This document shows, piece after piece, positions 53,061 to 63,902 of a stretch of DNA of 64,000 nucleotides; positions within the stretch are counted from its first letter, which is position 1; each line of letters opens with the position of its first letter. This stretch comes from Prorocentrum cordatum (lineage: Eukaryota; Sar; Dinophyceae; Prorocentrales; Prorocentraceae), in NCBI GenBank assembly GCA_963575745.1, contig CAUYUJ010019087.1:123852-187851 (forward strand), read 5' to 3'. The notes beneath the pieces are model-generated. The model was not told the DNA's origin. It ran no database searches and saw nothing but the letters and a program-made list of their open reading frames with translations. The translations under genes were made by a program, and so were the position numbers.

Positions 53061-54445
53061 GCCTGAGCCCCGCCGAGCGGACGCTATGGAGGAGCTTCTG
53101 CGCGCGAAGCCTGCGCCTCTGGGCTGCCTGGGCCGCCGGGTCACCGCGTCGAACCCCTTCGTCGCAGCTGCCAGCGCCTGCTGCCGCGCTGTCCTCCTCC
53201 CCGGGGACCTCGACCTGCTCCTCCATGCTGTCCAGGATGTTGCTGAGGTCAGCCTCCTCGATTTTTTCGTCGCTGCTGTCGCGCTCTGCAGCCGCGCCTG
53301 CTGATGCCGCGCAGTGCGCCAGCCGACGAAGCTGGAAGACTTGTTGTTCCCATTGCTGCGCGTGCCCTGTGTTGAGCGTGCCAGAAGCCTGGTCCAAAGC
53401 TTCCAGGAAGGTTGCGGCGCGTTCGCCCTCGCTGAGCAAGGCTGCTGGGGACCGAGGTGATGCTGCAGTGGCGCCCACCCTCAACGCTCCTTTTCCGAAG
53501 TAAACTTCGCGCTCACGTTTGTGCTTGGCCAAGAGGTTGTCGATGAGCGCCTGGAGCTCTTTCTCCGCAGCCTTGCTCTGCTCGCGTTTGCCCTCCAGCT
53601 AGAGAGTGCGCCTCGAGGCCCGCGATCCCCCGCGTGGTGTCCTCGTTACTCCTGGCCAGCGCCTCCGAGGTGCTCTGCTGGTTCCGCTGCTTGCGCTCGA
53701 GCTCGCTGAGCTGCACGGACATGGGCATCTCCTCGGCGAGCTCGCGTTCCAGCTGCTGCGCCCCCCTCCTCTTGCCAGCCAGTATTTGATCCGTGCCCTC
53801 AACTCCTTCGAGCTTTCTGATTTCACTCCGTAACTTCCCAAGGCGCCGTGCCTTCTCGTCCTTCGGGGCGGACTTGGCTGCAGCTGCTACGCCTCCATCA
53901 CTTCCTGAAGCTGCGAGAGAATCTCCTTCGAGTTTTTAGACCTTTCGCCGCAACTGGCTGAGCTTGTGTCGTTCTTTGGCGTCCAGATGAAACATGCCAC
54001 TCAACCACGAGCTCGCGCCGGATCCTTGCTCCCACCAATCAAATCCGCAGCTGCGACATACGCGCCTGGTGCCCCAGTTTTTCTTGGCACCGCACTTGGG
54101 ACAATCCCAGGCTTTGGGCTGGCTGCCTCCACCGCTGCTGCTGCCCCCCACCCCGCCTGGCTGACTACCTCCTCGTCCGCCTCTGCCGCCTTTGCCGCCG
54201 CCGCCACGCGCGGCTCCCCGAGCATCGCCACAACGTCCTGCCATTGGTTGAGCACGCCGATGCTGGGCTCCCAATCGGGCGACTGGGGCCGGGTGTTGGG
54301 GAGGAAATGGATGTGAAAGAACTGTGGCCGCGAAGGCTTCTCTGAAAGCTTGGTAGATTTGGGATCTGACCCAAGAAGTGACGCGACGGCTAGAGCCAGC
54401 CACATGGGACCAGACATTTGCCCTGATCGCATCATCCTGAACCAT
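53050..54445 (-). pseudogene. Gag-like ORF1 remnant with zinc finger and coiled coil
   Basis: Reading from 54445, protein-like sequence moves between frames. The first part (54435 to about 54150, containing NQWQDVVAMLGEPRV) is in one frame. A zinc finger follows in another (WDCPKCG, RRVCRSCG, about 54047-54109), resembling RanBP2-type fingers by its W-x-C-x2-C and C-x2-C pattern. A heptad-rich, charged region follows (about 53900-53500; KLEGVEGTDQILAGK, QLSELERKQRNQQ, LQALIDNLLAKHKRERE). The last part (53532-53050) is a single 160-codon frame ending in basic residues. At least three frameshifts break it. Such proteins normally bind the element's RNA. Confidence 0.75.
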
Positions 54446-54449
54446 AGTG

Positions 54450-55005
54450 GTTACGGATTATGAGGGGGAGGACGAGGAGGAGGACGAGGAGGAGTGATAC
54501 ACACCATCACCGCAGCACCGCAGCACAGCCGCCAGCATCGCCGCAAGCAAGGCCGCCAGCCCCGACGCCAGCACCAAGACGGTACGGTTTCGAGGCAAAC
54601 GCGTTTCATCCTCATCTCCCTCCTCCTCCTCCTCCTCCTCCTCCTCCTCCTCCTCCTCCTCCTCCTCCTCCTCAAACAGTCCCACCCAGATTCTCATGAT
54701 CGTCCTAATTATCCCGTCTTTCCTGCTGCTGCTGCTGCTGCTGCTGCTGCGCACGCTGCCGCCGCCGGGAGGGAGTCGAGGCGGCAACGCAACCCTTTCC
54801 CCCTCGTCCTCCCCCTTCCCCGCCTCCCCCTCCTTTTTCTTTCCCGCATCCTCTCCCTCCTCCCCCTCCTCCTCCTGTTTTCGAGACCCTTTCGATAAAG
54901 GCTCTGTAGCGCCGCCACTCCTCCTCCTCCTCCTCCTCCTCCTCCTCCTCCTCCTCCTCCTCTCTTCCTCCTCCTCCTCCTCCTCCTCCTAGTGGTCAGA
55001 CCCAT
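54450..55005. repeat. (CTC)n and (CTG)n microsatellites beside the LINE 5' end
   Basis: (CTC)n at 54615-54675 and 54918-54990, (CTG)n at 54723-54750. All frames here are low-complexity. Confidence 0.9.
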
Positions 55006-55129
55006 GCTTCGTGCACGCGTGTGCGCATATCGTACAGAACCCGCATGTCATATCAGATCGAATATGTACACCGTATGTAATATGAGCAAAAGAGGCTGCG
55101 ATGGCGAAGCTTCGCCTTGCGCCGTCGCA

Positions 55130-55282
55130 TGCGGTTCCCCTACCCAGTACAGCGTTTTGTGGCCCCATGGGGGGCGCCACCGAAGGCCCCAGTGGCTGCG
55201 CTCGTTTGCGATTCCCCCACTCTGTACAGCGTTTCGTAGCCCCATAGGCAGCTCCACCGAAGGCCCCAGTGGCGGATCAGCA
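55130..55282 (-). repeat. Two units of the 90-bp family, inverted
   Basis: Reverse complement of the 3646-4347 unit: GTTTCGTAGCCCCATAGGCAG then CTCCACCGAAGGCCCCAGTGG. It is preceded by CCCCTACCCAGTACAGCG in place of the GCGGCGGTGCCA segment. Confidence 0.85.
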
Positions 55283-55480
55283 AACAGGCTCGCACTAGTC
55301 ATTAGGATCGCGACATGCCACATGCACACCTCGCGCACCCCGAGAATGACGAGACAGAGTGCTGAACAAAAACCTGCGCGGACACAGACGACAAAAACCA
55401 CGGGACCAAACCTGCCACTGCGCTTCGATCGACGTCGCTGACCCCGACCCCAGAGGCCTCCCCATAGCGGGTTCCGAGCA

Positions 55481-55619
55481 GATGGGGTCGGAGGATCGCT
55501 CCGCATCGGCGACGTCGGCAAAGCATCGACGCCATCGGCGTGGCGAAGCTCGGGCTCCACATCGAGCCGCATCGCCGATGCATCGGCGATGCGGCGCGGC
55601 GCGATCCTCCGGCCCCGTC
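55481..55619. mobile_element. Foldback element, family G copy 2
   Basis: Left end GATGGGGTCGGAGGATCGCT, right end GCGATCCTCCGGCCCCGTC. The interior is dense in CATCGGCGATG palindromes (for example CATCGCCGATGCATCGGCGATG near 55570-55592). Confidence 0.85.
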
Positions 55620-55746
55620 TGCTGCCGATCCACATCTGGGAAGCCCAGAGGCCCCAAGGGCTGCTGGCCGAGTTCGAGCCGGGGGGGAGGGGCGGACTCG
55701 AGGACTCGAGTCCGCCACCCTCCCTCGCGCAGGTAGCGGACAGAAC

Positions 55747-55998
55747 GATGACGATGACGATGACGAGAACGATCGTTATCGTCATCGTCATAGTCATCGT
55801 CATCGTCGTCGTCATCATCATCACCACCACCATCAGCATCATCATCAGCATCATCATCAGCAGCATCATCATCATCAGCCTCATCATCGTCGTCGGCATC
55901 GTCATCGTCATCATCATCAGCAGCATCATCATTATCACCTTCACCATCACCATCATCATCATCATCAGCCTCATCCTCATCATCAGCAGCAGCATCAC

Positions 55999-56030
<32 letters not shown>

Positions 56031-56196
56031 GCATCATCATCACCATGAGCATCATCAACATCATCATCAGCAGCAGCATAAGCACCAACATCATCATCAC
56101 CACCATCAGCTTCATCACCATTATCATCCTCATCCTCATCAGCACCAGCATCATCAGCATCAGCATCATCAGCATCATCATCGGCATCATCATCGG

Positions 56197-56228
<32 letters not shown>

Positions 56229-56313
56229 CCATCACCATCACCATCATCATCATCATCATCATCATCGTCATCGTCATCATCATCATCATCATCATCATCA
56301 TAATCAGTACCCA
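55747..56313. repeat. (CAT)n array, ~570 bp
   Basis: CAT/CATCAT with CAG, CGT and CAC variants. CATCATCATCAGCAGCATCA recurs. Poly-His, poly-Ile, poly-Asp and poly-Met frames of up to 480 codons are artefacts. Confidence 0.95.
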
Positions 56314-56509
56314 CCTCCTCCTCGTCGTCGTCCCCTTTTGCGAGTGTGATGGCCCCCTGCCCAGCGGCGACCCCGGCGCAGGACCCCTTGCCCTGCGGCG
56401 CGCACAAGGGGGCAGGGCTGGACCTACTCCGACATCAGGAGGCTCGATCGGATCAGGCGATCGGCCCCTTCTGGCGGCGCGCAGAGCGGGGGGCAAGGGG
56501 GAAGGGAGG

Positions 56510-56612
56510 GAAGGCTTCTTAGAAGGAGGCTGCCACTTAGAGGGCGCTGGCCCTGCATCTGTAGACGAGGCCCGCGCCTGCTGAGAAACAGGGGTGCTTC
56601 TAAGAAGCCTTG
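56510..56612 (+). mobile_element. Foldback element, family D copy 3
   Basis: AAGGCTTCTTAGAAGGAGGC at the left pairs with GCTTCTAAGAAGCCTT at the right. The flank CCCCCTCTGCGCGTGGCCG is also shared with copy 2. Confidence 0.88.
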
Positions 56613-56739
56613 ACCCCTCCTCCCGCCCCCCTCTGCGCGTGGCCGACCCCTGCTGAAGACCCCTCCCAATCTCCCGCTCGTCCAGATGCGTCGTGGGCCT
56701 CCTCGACCAGGTGGCCCGCCGGTGGCAGGATCAATCCGC

Positions 56740-56900
56740 ATCGAATCGGAAAGTCGAGGCCGACTCGGATCGGCTTCGCCAGGAAGCACAATGGCGCCAT
56801 GCGAGCACCGCGCCGAATCGGATCGCCCAGAAGCCTAGATCGAATCGGATCTGGGCAGCCGAAACCGACACCGAATCGGATCGATCGGATCGAAATGGAC
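56740..56900. repeat. GAATCGG/GATCGG degenerate repeat
   Basis: Same type as 18120-18345 and 33510-33650. Confidence 0.65.
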
Positions 56901-57075
56901 CCACTGGGACCACCCGCGTGCGCCATCCACCACCCAGCACAACACTTCGTGGCTCCATAGGGAGTTCCACCGAAGGCCCCAGTGGGACCGCCCGCATGCG
57001 TCATCCACCACCCAGTACAGCGATTCGTGGCCCCATAGCGAGCTCCACCGAAGGCTCCAGTGGGACCCTGCGGTG
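56890..57075 (-). repeat. Two units of the 90-bp family, inverted
   Basis: ACCCAGCACAACACTTCGTGG then CTCCATAGGGAGTTCCACCG and AAGGCCCCAGTGGGACC; the second unit starts near 57000. A solo AAGGCTCCAGTGGGACC follows. Confidence 0.87.
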
Positions 57076-57079
57076 GCAG

Positions 57080-57980
57080 CGGGGCTCCTCCCCTCAGCGC
57101 CGCCCGCCCCCTCGACGGGGACTCCACCGAAAGGGCACTTTGGCCAGCGACCCGGCGAACCCAACCCTTCCAGACGCGGGCAGTGCCACGGTGCCGAAAG
57201 AAAGTCCTAAGATTGCAATTGTCAGCGGGTTTCCAAAAAACCCGTCAGTGAGTGCGGCCGTCCACGGCGACGGCACAACTGAAAGCCAACAAAACGGACA
57301 TGCCGCAAGCAGCTCGCAGCCAAGAAAGGCGCAACGACGCAACAACAACAACAACACAACAACCTACCAAACCGAACCGACCTAACGCAACCGACTGCGA
57401 CGCAACCGAACCGACCGAACCGTAACCAGTGACGACTGTTGCCCTGGTTTCTGACATCGCGTGGCTCGTTCAACCTTGAACGATCGGCAACTTTCAATCG
57501 CCAAATCGTTTCGTCCTGTCCGATTCCTGAACGGTGTTCAACCTTGAACGCCCGCGGTGGGGTCGTCGCCGCGTTGACTCGACGCGCACCTGTCGCAATT
57601 ACTCGTCAGCGAGTACACATCGGTCAGAAGTAGGCAGAGGCATGATGTAGGAATGCGGTGAGAGTAGATTGGGCTTCCGCCCGCCCCCTGCAGGGGAGGG
57701 AAGAGGGAACACCGCTCGACTCTTGACGTGGGAAGGCGCCTGATGTCGATTGGAATCTTGGCATTCGCACATACCTGCTCTCAACGACCGACGGGCACCC
57801 GTTGGCAAGAAGCCACTGCGGTGCCGCGGATCCTCCCATCGAACCAAGCGGCCCCCTGGGCTCGGCCCTCGCCTCGCCCGCAGGGGTGGAAGGGGGGCCT
57901 TCTCCACGTCCGCGGCCGTGTGGAGCTCGGGGCGCACCATCACGTTGCCCGCCTAGACGGAGCGGGCGGCGGATCGGAAG
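57080..57980. other. No recognisable gene
   Basis: 57340-57420 is ACAACAACCTACCAAACCGA-type short repeat. GTTCAACCTTGAACG occurs twice (about 57468 and 57537). The remainder is unremarkable. Confidence 0.45.
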
Positions 57981-57988
57981 AGGAAAAG

Positions 57989-58115
57989 GTGCCCATACCG
58001 ACCCTTCCCCCGTTTTTCCGTTTTGGGGCCCTCGTCGCCGCCGCTGGATTCGCCTCGAAATCCGGGTCAGAACGCACCCCAGGCGAGGTCCGGGGAGTAG
58101 CGGTATCGGTGCCTT
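57989..58115 (-). mobile_element. Family F element, inverted
   Basis: Reverse-complement arrangement: GGTGCCCATACCGACCC, CCTCGTCGCCGCCGCTGGAT, GTCAGAACGCACCCCAGGCG, and GTAGCGGTATCGGTGCC at the end. The terminal GGTGCC/GGTACC-like ends are inverted. Confidence 0.8.
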
Positions 58116-58119
58116 TTTT

Positions 58120-58950
58120 GGTCCTTCGCACAGAACACCCGAGCTAGCCGCGCGCGAAGCGCGCGGCCAACCTCCGAGGAGGGCGCCCAGAGATTATCGG
58201 TATCTTTTGATTTCCCAGGGGAGATGCGAGCCTCGGTTTCGGGTGCAGGGCGATTTGTGTTTCCAGCGCATCTGTTGGAGAAGGGGGACAAGGAAAGGCA
58301 GAGAAAATGTGAGCCACCGCACCTCTCCACACTCTGGCTGCCGAGCGCGCGACCCAGGAAACAGCGAGCCCCTTCGGGACCCGAAGTGCTAGACCTTTCA
58401 GAGACTTGACTCTATGTAAACCAGATCACCGCCACTGACCTACATGAAAGACTGCGAAGCTCGTGCAGCGGCACAATGGAGGGGGAGGGGGAGAGTGGGG
58501 ATAAGATGAGAACGCGGGAGGATAAAACAAGAATGCTATCATGGTGCGATCGGCTCAGGGTGCTCTCCAAGAGCTCTGGGTTATCTAGCAGTCTGTTTTC
58601 TGGAGCTCGCGCAGAGCAACAGGAAGTCTCTGAAATACGCTACCATGCCCCTTGGCACGTTGATATGTGTGTCAGAATAAAACCAAGTGGTGTCTGGTAG
58701 GGTTCCTGCTACTCTTCTAAGGGAGGACCCCGCCCCTCATCGAATACACCCCCCCGCTAAACTCAACGCAACGTTTCCGACCCACCCACCCACCCCGCGC
58801 CCACAATTTCAATGTTCACCTGCGCGCGCGTCGCGGTCCGCGGACGCCGGCGGAACGACTGAAGTCAAGCGTGTTCGGCATCGGCATTGAAACCTGGGGG
58901 TCGTGGGGGCGCCGACGCGGCGCGGGAAAGCGCGTGCCAAGTTTCGCGGG
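58120..58950. other. No recognisable gene
   Basis: Short, conflicting open frames. No repeat family recognised apart from a GGGGGAGGGGGAGAG run near 58480. Confidence 0.45.
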
Positions 58951-58957
58951 AGGGGTG

Positions 58958-59137
58958 TACAGTGGAGGCAAGTCCACAAGAAACCTTCCACAGGAAACCC
59001 AACCCTGAAACCCCAGGACGTCCATTGATTTTGGATGTGGGCACGTCACGCTTTTCATCGCGAAACCATCGAGATCCAAGAAGCCCAGGGCACCCTGGAG
59101 GCAGGCAGGGTGTTTCTTGTACTGGGCCTCCACTGTA
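58958..59137 (+). mobile_element. Foldback element, family B copy 2
   Basis: The ends TACAGTGGAGGCAAGTCCAC and GGGCCTCCACTGTA are inverted repeats that extend imperfectly for about 35 bp. Interior motifs are CGTCCATTGATTTTGG, ATCGAGATCCAAGAAGCCC and GGCACCCTGGAGGCAGGCAG. Confidence 0.92.
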
Positions 59138-59367
59138 GCGCCTCCCCGCGTGCCCCGCCCACGGATCCCCATCCCCAGCGGCGTGGCCTGGGCCCCGCTG
59201 GCCGATTTACCCCCCTAGATATGGATTTAGGCCGTTCCCTTCGGATTTCGAGGGATGTATCCCAAACTGGGGGGGTAATTTGGTAGGGGTCTCGAAGGGG
59301 ATGGGGATGGGGCTGGGGGTCGGTTAAACGAGACTGGCCCGGGGCCACGATCCAATCTATTCAAGTC

Positions 59368-59548
59368 TACAGTAGGGGCCCAACCACAAGAAACCTTCCA
59401 CGAGAAGCCCAACCCTGAGACCCCAGGGCGTCCATTGATTTTTGGTGTGGGATCGTCACGCTTCCCATAGCAAAACCATCGAGATCCCAAAAAACCCAAG
59501 GCACCCTGGAGGCAAACAAGGTGCTTCTTGGCGCGGGTCTCCACCGTA
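59368..59548 (+). mobile_element. Foldback element, family B copy 3
   Basis: Ends TACAGTAGGGGCCCAACCAC and GGGTCTCCACCGTA. The interior is very close to copy 2. The two copies lie 230 bp apart in direct orientation. Confidence 0.9.
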
Positions 59549-59579
59549 TGGGCCCGCGCTCCCGAGGCCAGTGTCCTTC

Positions 59580-60080
59580 GCAAACAAAAACTATGGGGCA
59601 GACAACCAAGACCGCCCAGATGACACAGGACGCCTCCAAAACGGCCCAAGATAGCCACAGGGCGGCCCAAAATGGCCCCAAGACTGCCCAAGAGGGCCAC
59701 AATACGACGCCTAGTAAGGCCAGGGGAGGCCACGCTGATCGATGTTCGGCATGTGCTCTTACCGATGTGTGGGAATTGTCAAAATTCCGAGCTTCCTGTG
59801 GCTCCAGACGGCCCCCAAAACCTCCATGATGGCCTCATGACGGCGCAAGGGGGGTCCTCAGTATGTCACAATAATCCTCCCAAGCGGCCTCAAGACAGCC
59901 AACAGGGCCCATAGACGACCCAGAAAGGTTTCAAGATAGCCCCAAGATGGCCCAAGAGGGCCCCCACATGGAACCAACACGGCAGTAGAGAGCCCGTCGC
60001 GGCCGCAAGATACCCCGCAGACGACAAAGAGGGCCCCAATGCGGCGCAATAGAGCTCCAAGACTGCCACACAAGAGCACA
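59580..60080. repeat. GGCCCAAGA low-complexity repeat
   Basis: Degenerate units such as GCGGCCCAAAATGGCCCCAAG and ACTGCCCAAGAGGGCC, same family as 26.4 kb and 61.7 kb. Long Leu/Gly/Trp-rich minus-strand frames are artefacts. Confidence 0.75.
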
Positions 60081-60920
60081 AGAAAGGTGGAGAAAGAAGC
60101 GAAGACGACGAAACTGAAAATGACCACCCCCCCCCAAGGGAACCCCGACACGACGCGAAGGTGTGTGCCACACGTTACAGTCTCCTGTGCGCCCCGCGGG
60201 CAGTGTCGCCACCCAAGGTGCTGGGCTGGCACGGCGGCGGGCCTTGCCGCAGGCACTTGGATGTTAGAAGTTTTTTTGGTCGGCGGGTCGAGAGCGAACC
60301 TCTTCCGACAGGGCACAGGAAGGCGGTGCCGAAGAGCTTGCACACCAAGGAGATGTAGAAGCACGGGAACTTCATCACGACTCCTTGCTCTCCTGGGAGG
60401 AGGCAGGCCGGGGAGGGAGGCGGAAACGGCGTAGGAGGCGCCAGGAAAGCGAGCCGGTATAGACGTGGGGCGGGGGGGGCACTGCGGGGAAGGGGAGGAA
60501 AAGGAGGCTGGTGGGCGGCGAGGGACGAGGGGTGTGACGGCGAGGGGTGGGGGCGGAAACGGCGTACTAACGTGAGAAGGCGCCAGGAAAAGGGAGGGGA
60601 TATGGACGTGGGACGAGGGGGCCGACGGCGCGGGAGGGAGGCAAGGGGGGGGGGGGCGAGGGGGGATACGCGCACGACACGTGAGAGAGGGGGGGGCGGG
60701 CGAAGCGAGAGGGATATGGACGGAAGGGGGCACGGTCGAGGGGGAGGGGTGGGGGAGAAGAACATCAGGGTAGCACTCCGAGCTTCCACCGCATTCCAGG
60801 AACCCTCGCACCAGCTGCACGAGAGGGAGATGGAGGATAGGAAATTGTCACATCAGAGTGAGGGGGCCGAGCGGTCATTCATTGTCCCTGGGTGCGTGGC
60901 TGAAGTGGGGATCCGTGGTG
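60080..60920. other. No confident gene; purine-rich from 60400
   Basis: 60400-60760 is GGGGAGG-rich with two copies of GGCGGAAACGGCGTA and GCGCCAGGAAA (about 60420 and 60552), suggesting a degenerate ~130-bp duplication. Confidence 0.45.
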
Positions 60921-60929
60921 GGGACCCTG

Positions 60930-60930
60930 C

Positions 60931-60960
<30 letters not shown>
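60930..60960. repeat. (TTG)n microsatellite
   Basis: About ten TTG units. Confidence 0.9.
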
Positions 60961-60961
<1 letters not shown>

Positions 60962-60984
60962 CATCGTCCCCCCCGCGACACGCC

Positions 60985-61445
60985 CGCGACCCACCCCGTG
61001 ACCCGCCCAGCGACCCGCCCCGACCCACCCCGCGACCCACCCCGCGACCCACCCCACTTCTCTTCTTGAAAACCTATTCTCATCGCCGAGAAAGGCGGTC
61101 CAATCTAGAAGGCCTGCCGCGACCCACCCCGCTACCCACCCCGGCCTGGCGACGGTCTGACCCCAGGGTGTTCTCAGGGCGGACACTCACCCGCGATTCA
61201 ACCTAGGGAAGGGAGAGGGCCCCAGGACCCTCCCCGCGAACCACTCCCCGCGAGCCATCCACTCTGTGATACTGGGAGGACACAATATACCGGAGCGGCG
61301 ACGGGGGGCTAGAGAGGACAAAAGACCCAACCGGGGGTACATGTGTGTCCCACCCCGCTCACGCTCGGGGGATGGCACACCGAGATACAACTTGCGACCC
61401 ACCCGCGACCCACCCGCGATCCACCCGCGACCCTCTCCGCGATCC
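60985..61445. repeat. CGACCCACCCCG tandem repeats
   Basis: A 12-bp-like repeat, GACCCACCCCGC, is dense at 60985-61060 and recurs near 61115-61142 and 61390-61450. The spaces between lack genes. Confidence 0.8.
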
Positions 61446-61739
61446 ACCCACATTGCTTTAACGAAAATATCGGTGCTTTCGGCGGGCTCACTGCATAATC
61501 ACACCAGCCCTCTGGGCGTCAGTGGTTTAGAACGTTTCCTCTTCCACCCCTCGTTCTTCTCCTTCGGGGAGGGGCCCCTACCCCCTCCCCTGGACCTGGA
61601 GGGGGGGGGGTCGCGAGGTGTCAGGGCGTCCAAAACGGCCTCGGCGAGGAAGCATACATCATTGGTTTTAATGAGGTTTTGGCCCCTTTTGGCCTCCTGA
61701 GGGGGAAGGGCCTAATTGAAGTTCCCCTCTTGTTTGACA

Positions 61740-62045
61740 TGATCGATCTCCCCCAAAATGGCCCCAAGAAGCGCCCAGGAGGCGCCAAGAGGGCCCAAGA
61801 TGGCCCCGAGATGGCCCCAAGAGGCCCCCAGGCCCCCAAGAGACCCCCACGAAGCCCCAAGAGACCCCCCAGGGGCACCCAAGATGTTCCAAGAGGCCAC
61901 GGCGAGAATGCCAAATCATTGATTTCACGAAGGTTTTCGCTACATGTTGACCTCTTGGGAGAGCACTGATCAAGATGACTCCAAGAGCGCCTGGGAGAGC
62001 CCAAAATGACCTCCAAGATGGCCCAAAATATCCCAAGATGTCTCA
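61740..62045. repeat. CCCCAAGAGGC low-complexity repeat
   Basis: Degenerate 12-20-bp units like those at 26.39-26.89 kb. Confidence 0.75.
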
Positions 62046-62049
62046 TACT

Positions 62050-62695
62050 GGCTTCCTCTGTGTGCTGCCCACCTCCCTGATCGAGGCAATTCCTCTGGGC
62101 ATCGTTTCTGGATGGGTTGGTGGGGATTCGCGAAGCGTCAGCTATTTGTAAAAGTTAGGCGCCTGCGGCGGGCTTCTTCGCAGCCTCGCAGACTGACGAC
62201 GTCCTTGCCGCCCTATCACTCTTATCCGCAACTGCGGGGTGCTACGTACTTATGATTTTACAAAAGAAGGATCACACCGGCATGGATGCCACATGTAGGG
62301 AACATCCTGCCCTGGGTGCACCTGTTGTCATGGCCGAGTACTACATGCCCGGAAAACGCGATGTCTGGGGGCGAAAGGGCCCGGATGTCAAACGCGACCA
62401 GCTTCAAACAGCACACGGCTTTTGCTTCGCACTTGTCTGCTCTAGAGAACTGGCATGCCAAACGCACACTCTCTTGCTTTCCCCCCCCTCATCCTCGGCG
62501 GGGCTATTGTTATTTCAGGCTCTCTGGCGCAGGAAGCAGCCACCCTCCCACCCCGTCCGTGTCCCCCCCCCTCTCTCGCTCTCAGCGCTGCCGTCCCTGA
62601 AAGAAACCAGAGCCCCTCGGGGCGGCGCACTACTTCGATCGCAAAGAGCTCCCGCCCAGTCCCCGCCAAGGAGTCCCACCAGCCCTTTGGGCGAC
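62050..62695. other. No recognisable gene
   Basis: Mixed composition with short conflicting frames. No repeat recognised. Confidence 0.4.
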
Positions 62696-62700
62696 AGGTG

Positions 62701-62797
62701 AGAGCATGCTACGCATAGAATGAAGTCAATGGAGATAAATTGCAGGGGATCCGTGAGTGGATCAATCTAGATTGATGAGGCTATGATGCCTCTTTTG
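62701..62797 (+). repeat. 97-bp direct repeat, copy 1
   Basis: AGAGCATGCTACGCAT, TGAAGTCAATGGA and GGATCCGTGA lead to the perfect palindrome ATCAATCTAGATTGAT (62761-62776), then ATGATGCCTCTTT. Copy 2 is at 63903-64000. Confidence 0.93.
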
Positions 62798-63089
62798 ATT
62801 TTGAACCGGCTATGATGCCCGCTCGTGCCCACCCCATCCCGTCTTCAAGGACCCCGCATCCCCCTATGATGGCAAGATGGGAAGACGGGCCGCCGCCCCT
62901 GGCACTGCACGTGCGGTGCCAGGTTTGCGGGGATTTGGGTCGACCCCCGCAATGCCACTGATGGAAACTGCGAGGGGTGTGAAGCCTCATGGCGGTCCTC
63001 ATTGGTAAAGCCTATGATGGTCCCCGCCGGGGGGGGAGAAGGCAAGGGCGGACGTCCACCAACAACGTCCGCCGTGAAATGCACTGTGA

Positions 63090-63465
63090 CCACACTCATG
63101 AATCAGAAGACCGTGACATTCACAAGCGCGACCCGACCTATGATTGCGGACTCCGTGAAACGCACCGTGGCCACGCTCATGACCACGAAAGCCGTGACAT
63201 GCACAAGCGCGACTCGACCTATGATTGCGTATTCCGTGACATGCAGTGTGATCGCGCTCGTGATCACCAACACCGTGAAACACGCGAGCGCGACCCGACC
63301 TATGATTGCGGACTCCGTGAAGTGCCATGTGACCACACATCATGAACACGAAGACCGTGACATTCACGAGCACGACCCGACCTACGATTGCGGACTCCGT
63401 GAAACGCACCGTGAACACACCCATGATCACAAAAACCGTGACATTCACGAGCACGACCCGATCGA
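63090..63465. repeat. 81-bp minisatellite, about 4.6 units
   Basis: The unit has ACCGTGACATTCACAAGCGC, then GACCCGACCTATGATTGCGG and ACTCCGTGAAACGCACCGTG. Cores start near 63128, 63210, 63291, 63372 and 63453. The period is 27 codons, so frames stay open on both strands and each reads as a repetitive peptide (for example RDPTYDCGLRE). A one-base change in unit four switches the plus frame. I treat these frames as repeat translations. Confidence 0.92.
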
Positions 63466-63902
63466 GGCCGAAGTGTTGCCCGCACTGCCTGTATTCAGAG
63501 CGTGAATTACCTACCCCGCTTTCGCTTCCAGGCAAAACCAAGTCATACCACGCGCCTCCTCGCCAAGCGGCTTGACCAGTACAGGCCGCATTTTGGCATC
63601 GTTTGGTATCTCTTGGAAGCGAGGGTGGTCAAAAGCGAGGTAGGTTTGTTTGCCCCCTATGTATCGCGGCCCCGACGGGGTGGAGACCAGGAGGAGGAGA
63701 AGGAGGAGGAGGACGACGACGACGACGAGAAAATTGACTTCAATGATCAAATTGAGCGCGAAGGCCTAGTCCTTTTTCCCAAAACGAGCCTTGTTGATGG
63801 CCCCGAATTGGGTGCCAGATGCCTATGGACCCTCTGATTGGCTATGATGGCGGCACTAAGCGACCGGCAGGGGACTGGGTCCCGTTCGCGGTCCATTAGG
63901 GG

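Larger units (their letters stand above)
46926..54445 (-). mobile_element. Decayed LINE-like non-LTR retroelement (gag, endonuclease, RT, RNase H)
   Basis: About 7.5 kb on the minus strand. In order, it encodes a gag-like region with zinc finger and coiled coil, an apurinic-type endonuclease, a long linker, a reverse transcriptase, a cysteine/histidine knuckle, RNase H and a terminal zinc-binding segment. This layout is typical of LINE-like elements that are abundant in dinoflagellates. The coding sequence shifts frame at least eight times and has one clear in-frame TAG (about 52114-52116). At least two catalytic positions are altered. No terminal A-run or target-site duplication was identified. 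The element cannot be autonomous as read here. Confidence 0.9.

Noticed and set aside
46926-54445. Active retroelement
   Set aside because: Multiple frameshifts, an in-frame stop, FDG in the RT motif C and loss of the endonuclease histidine argue against activity, unless many are sequencing errors.
55048-56584. Frames of 269-482 codons rich in Asp, Met, His or Ile
   Set aside because: Direct translations of the (CAT)n array on both strands.
59858-60820. 320-codon minus-strand frame
   Set aside because: Pro/Ser-rich translation of purine-rich low-complexity DNA with no domain.
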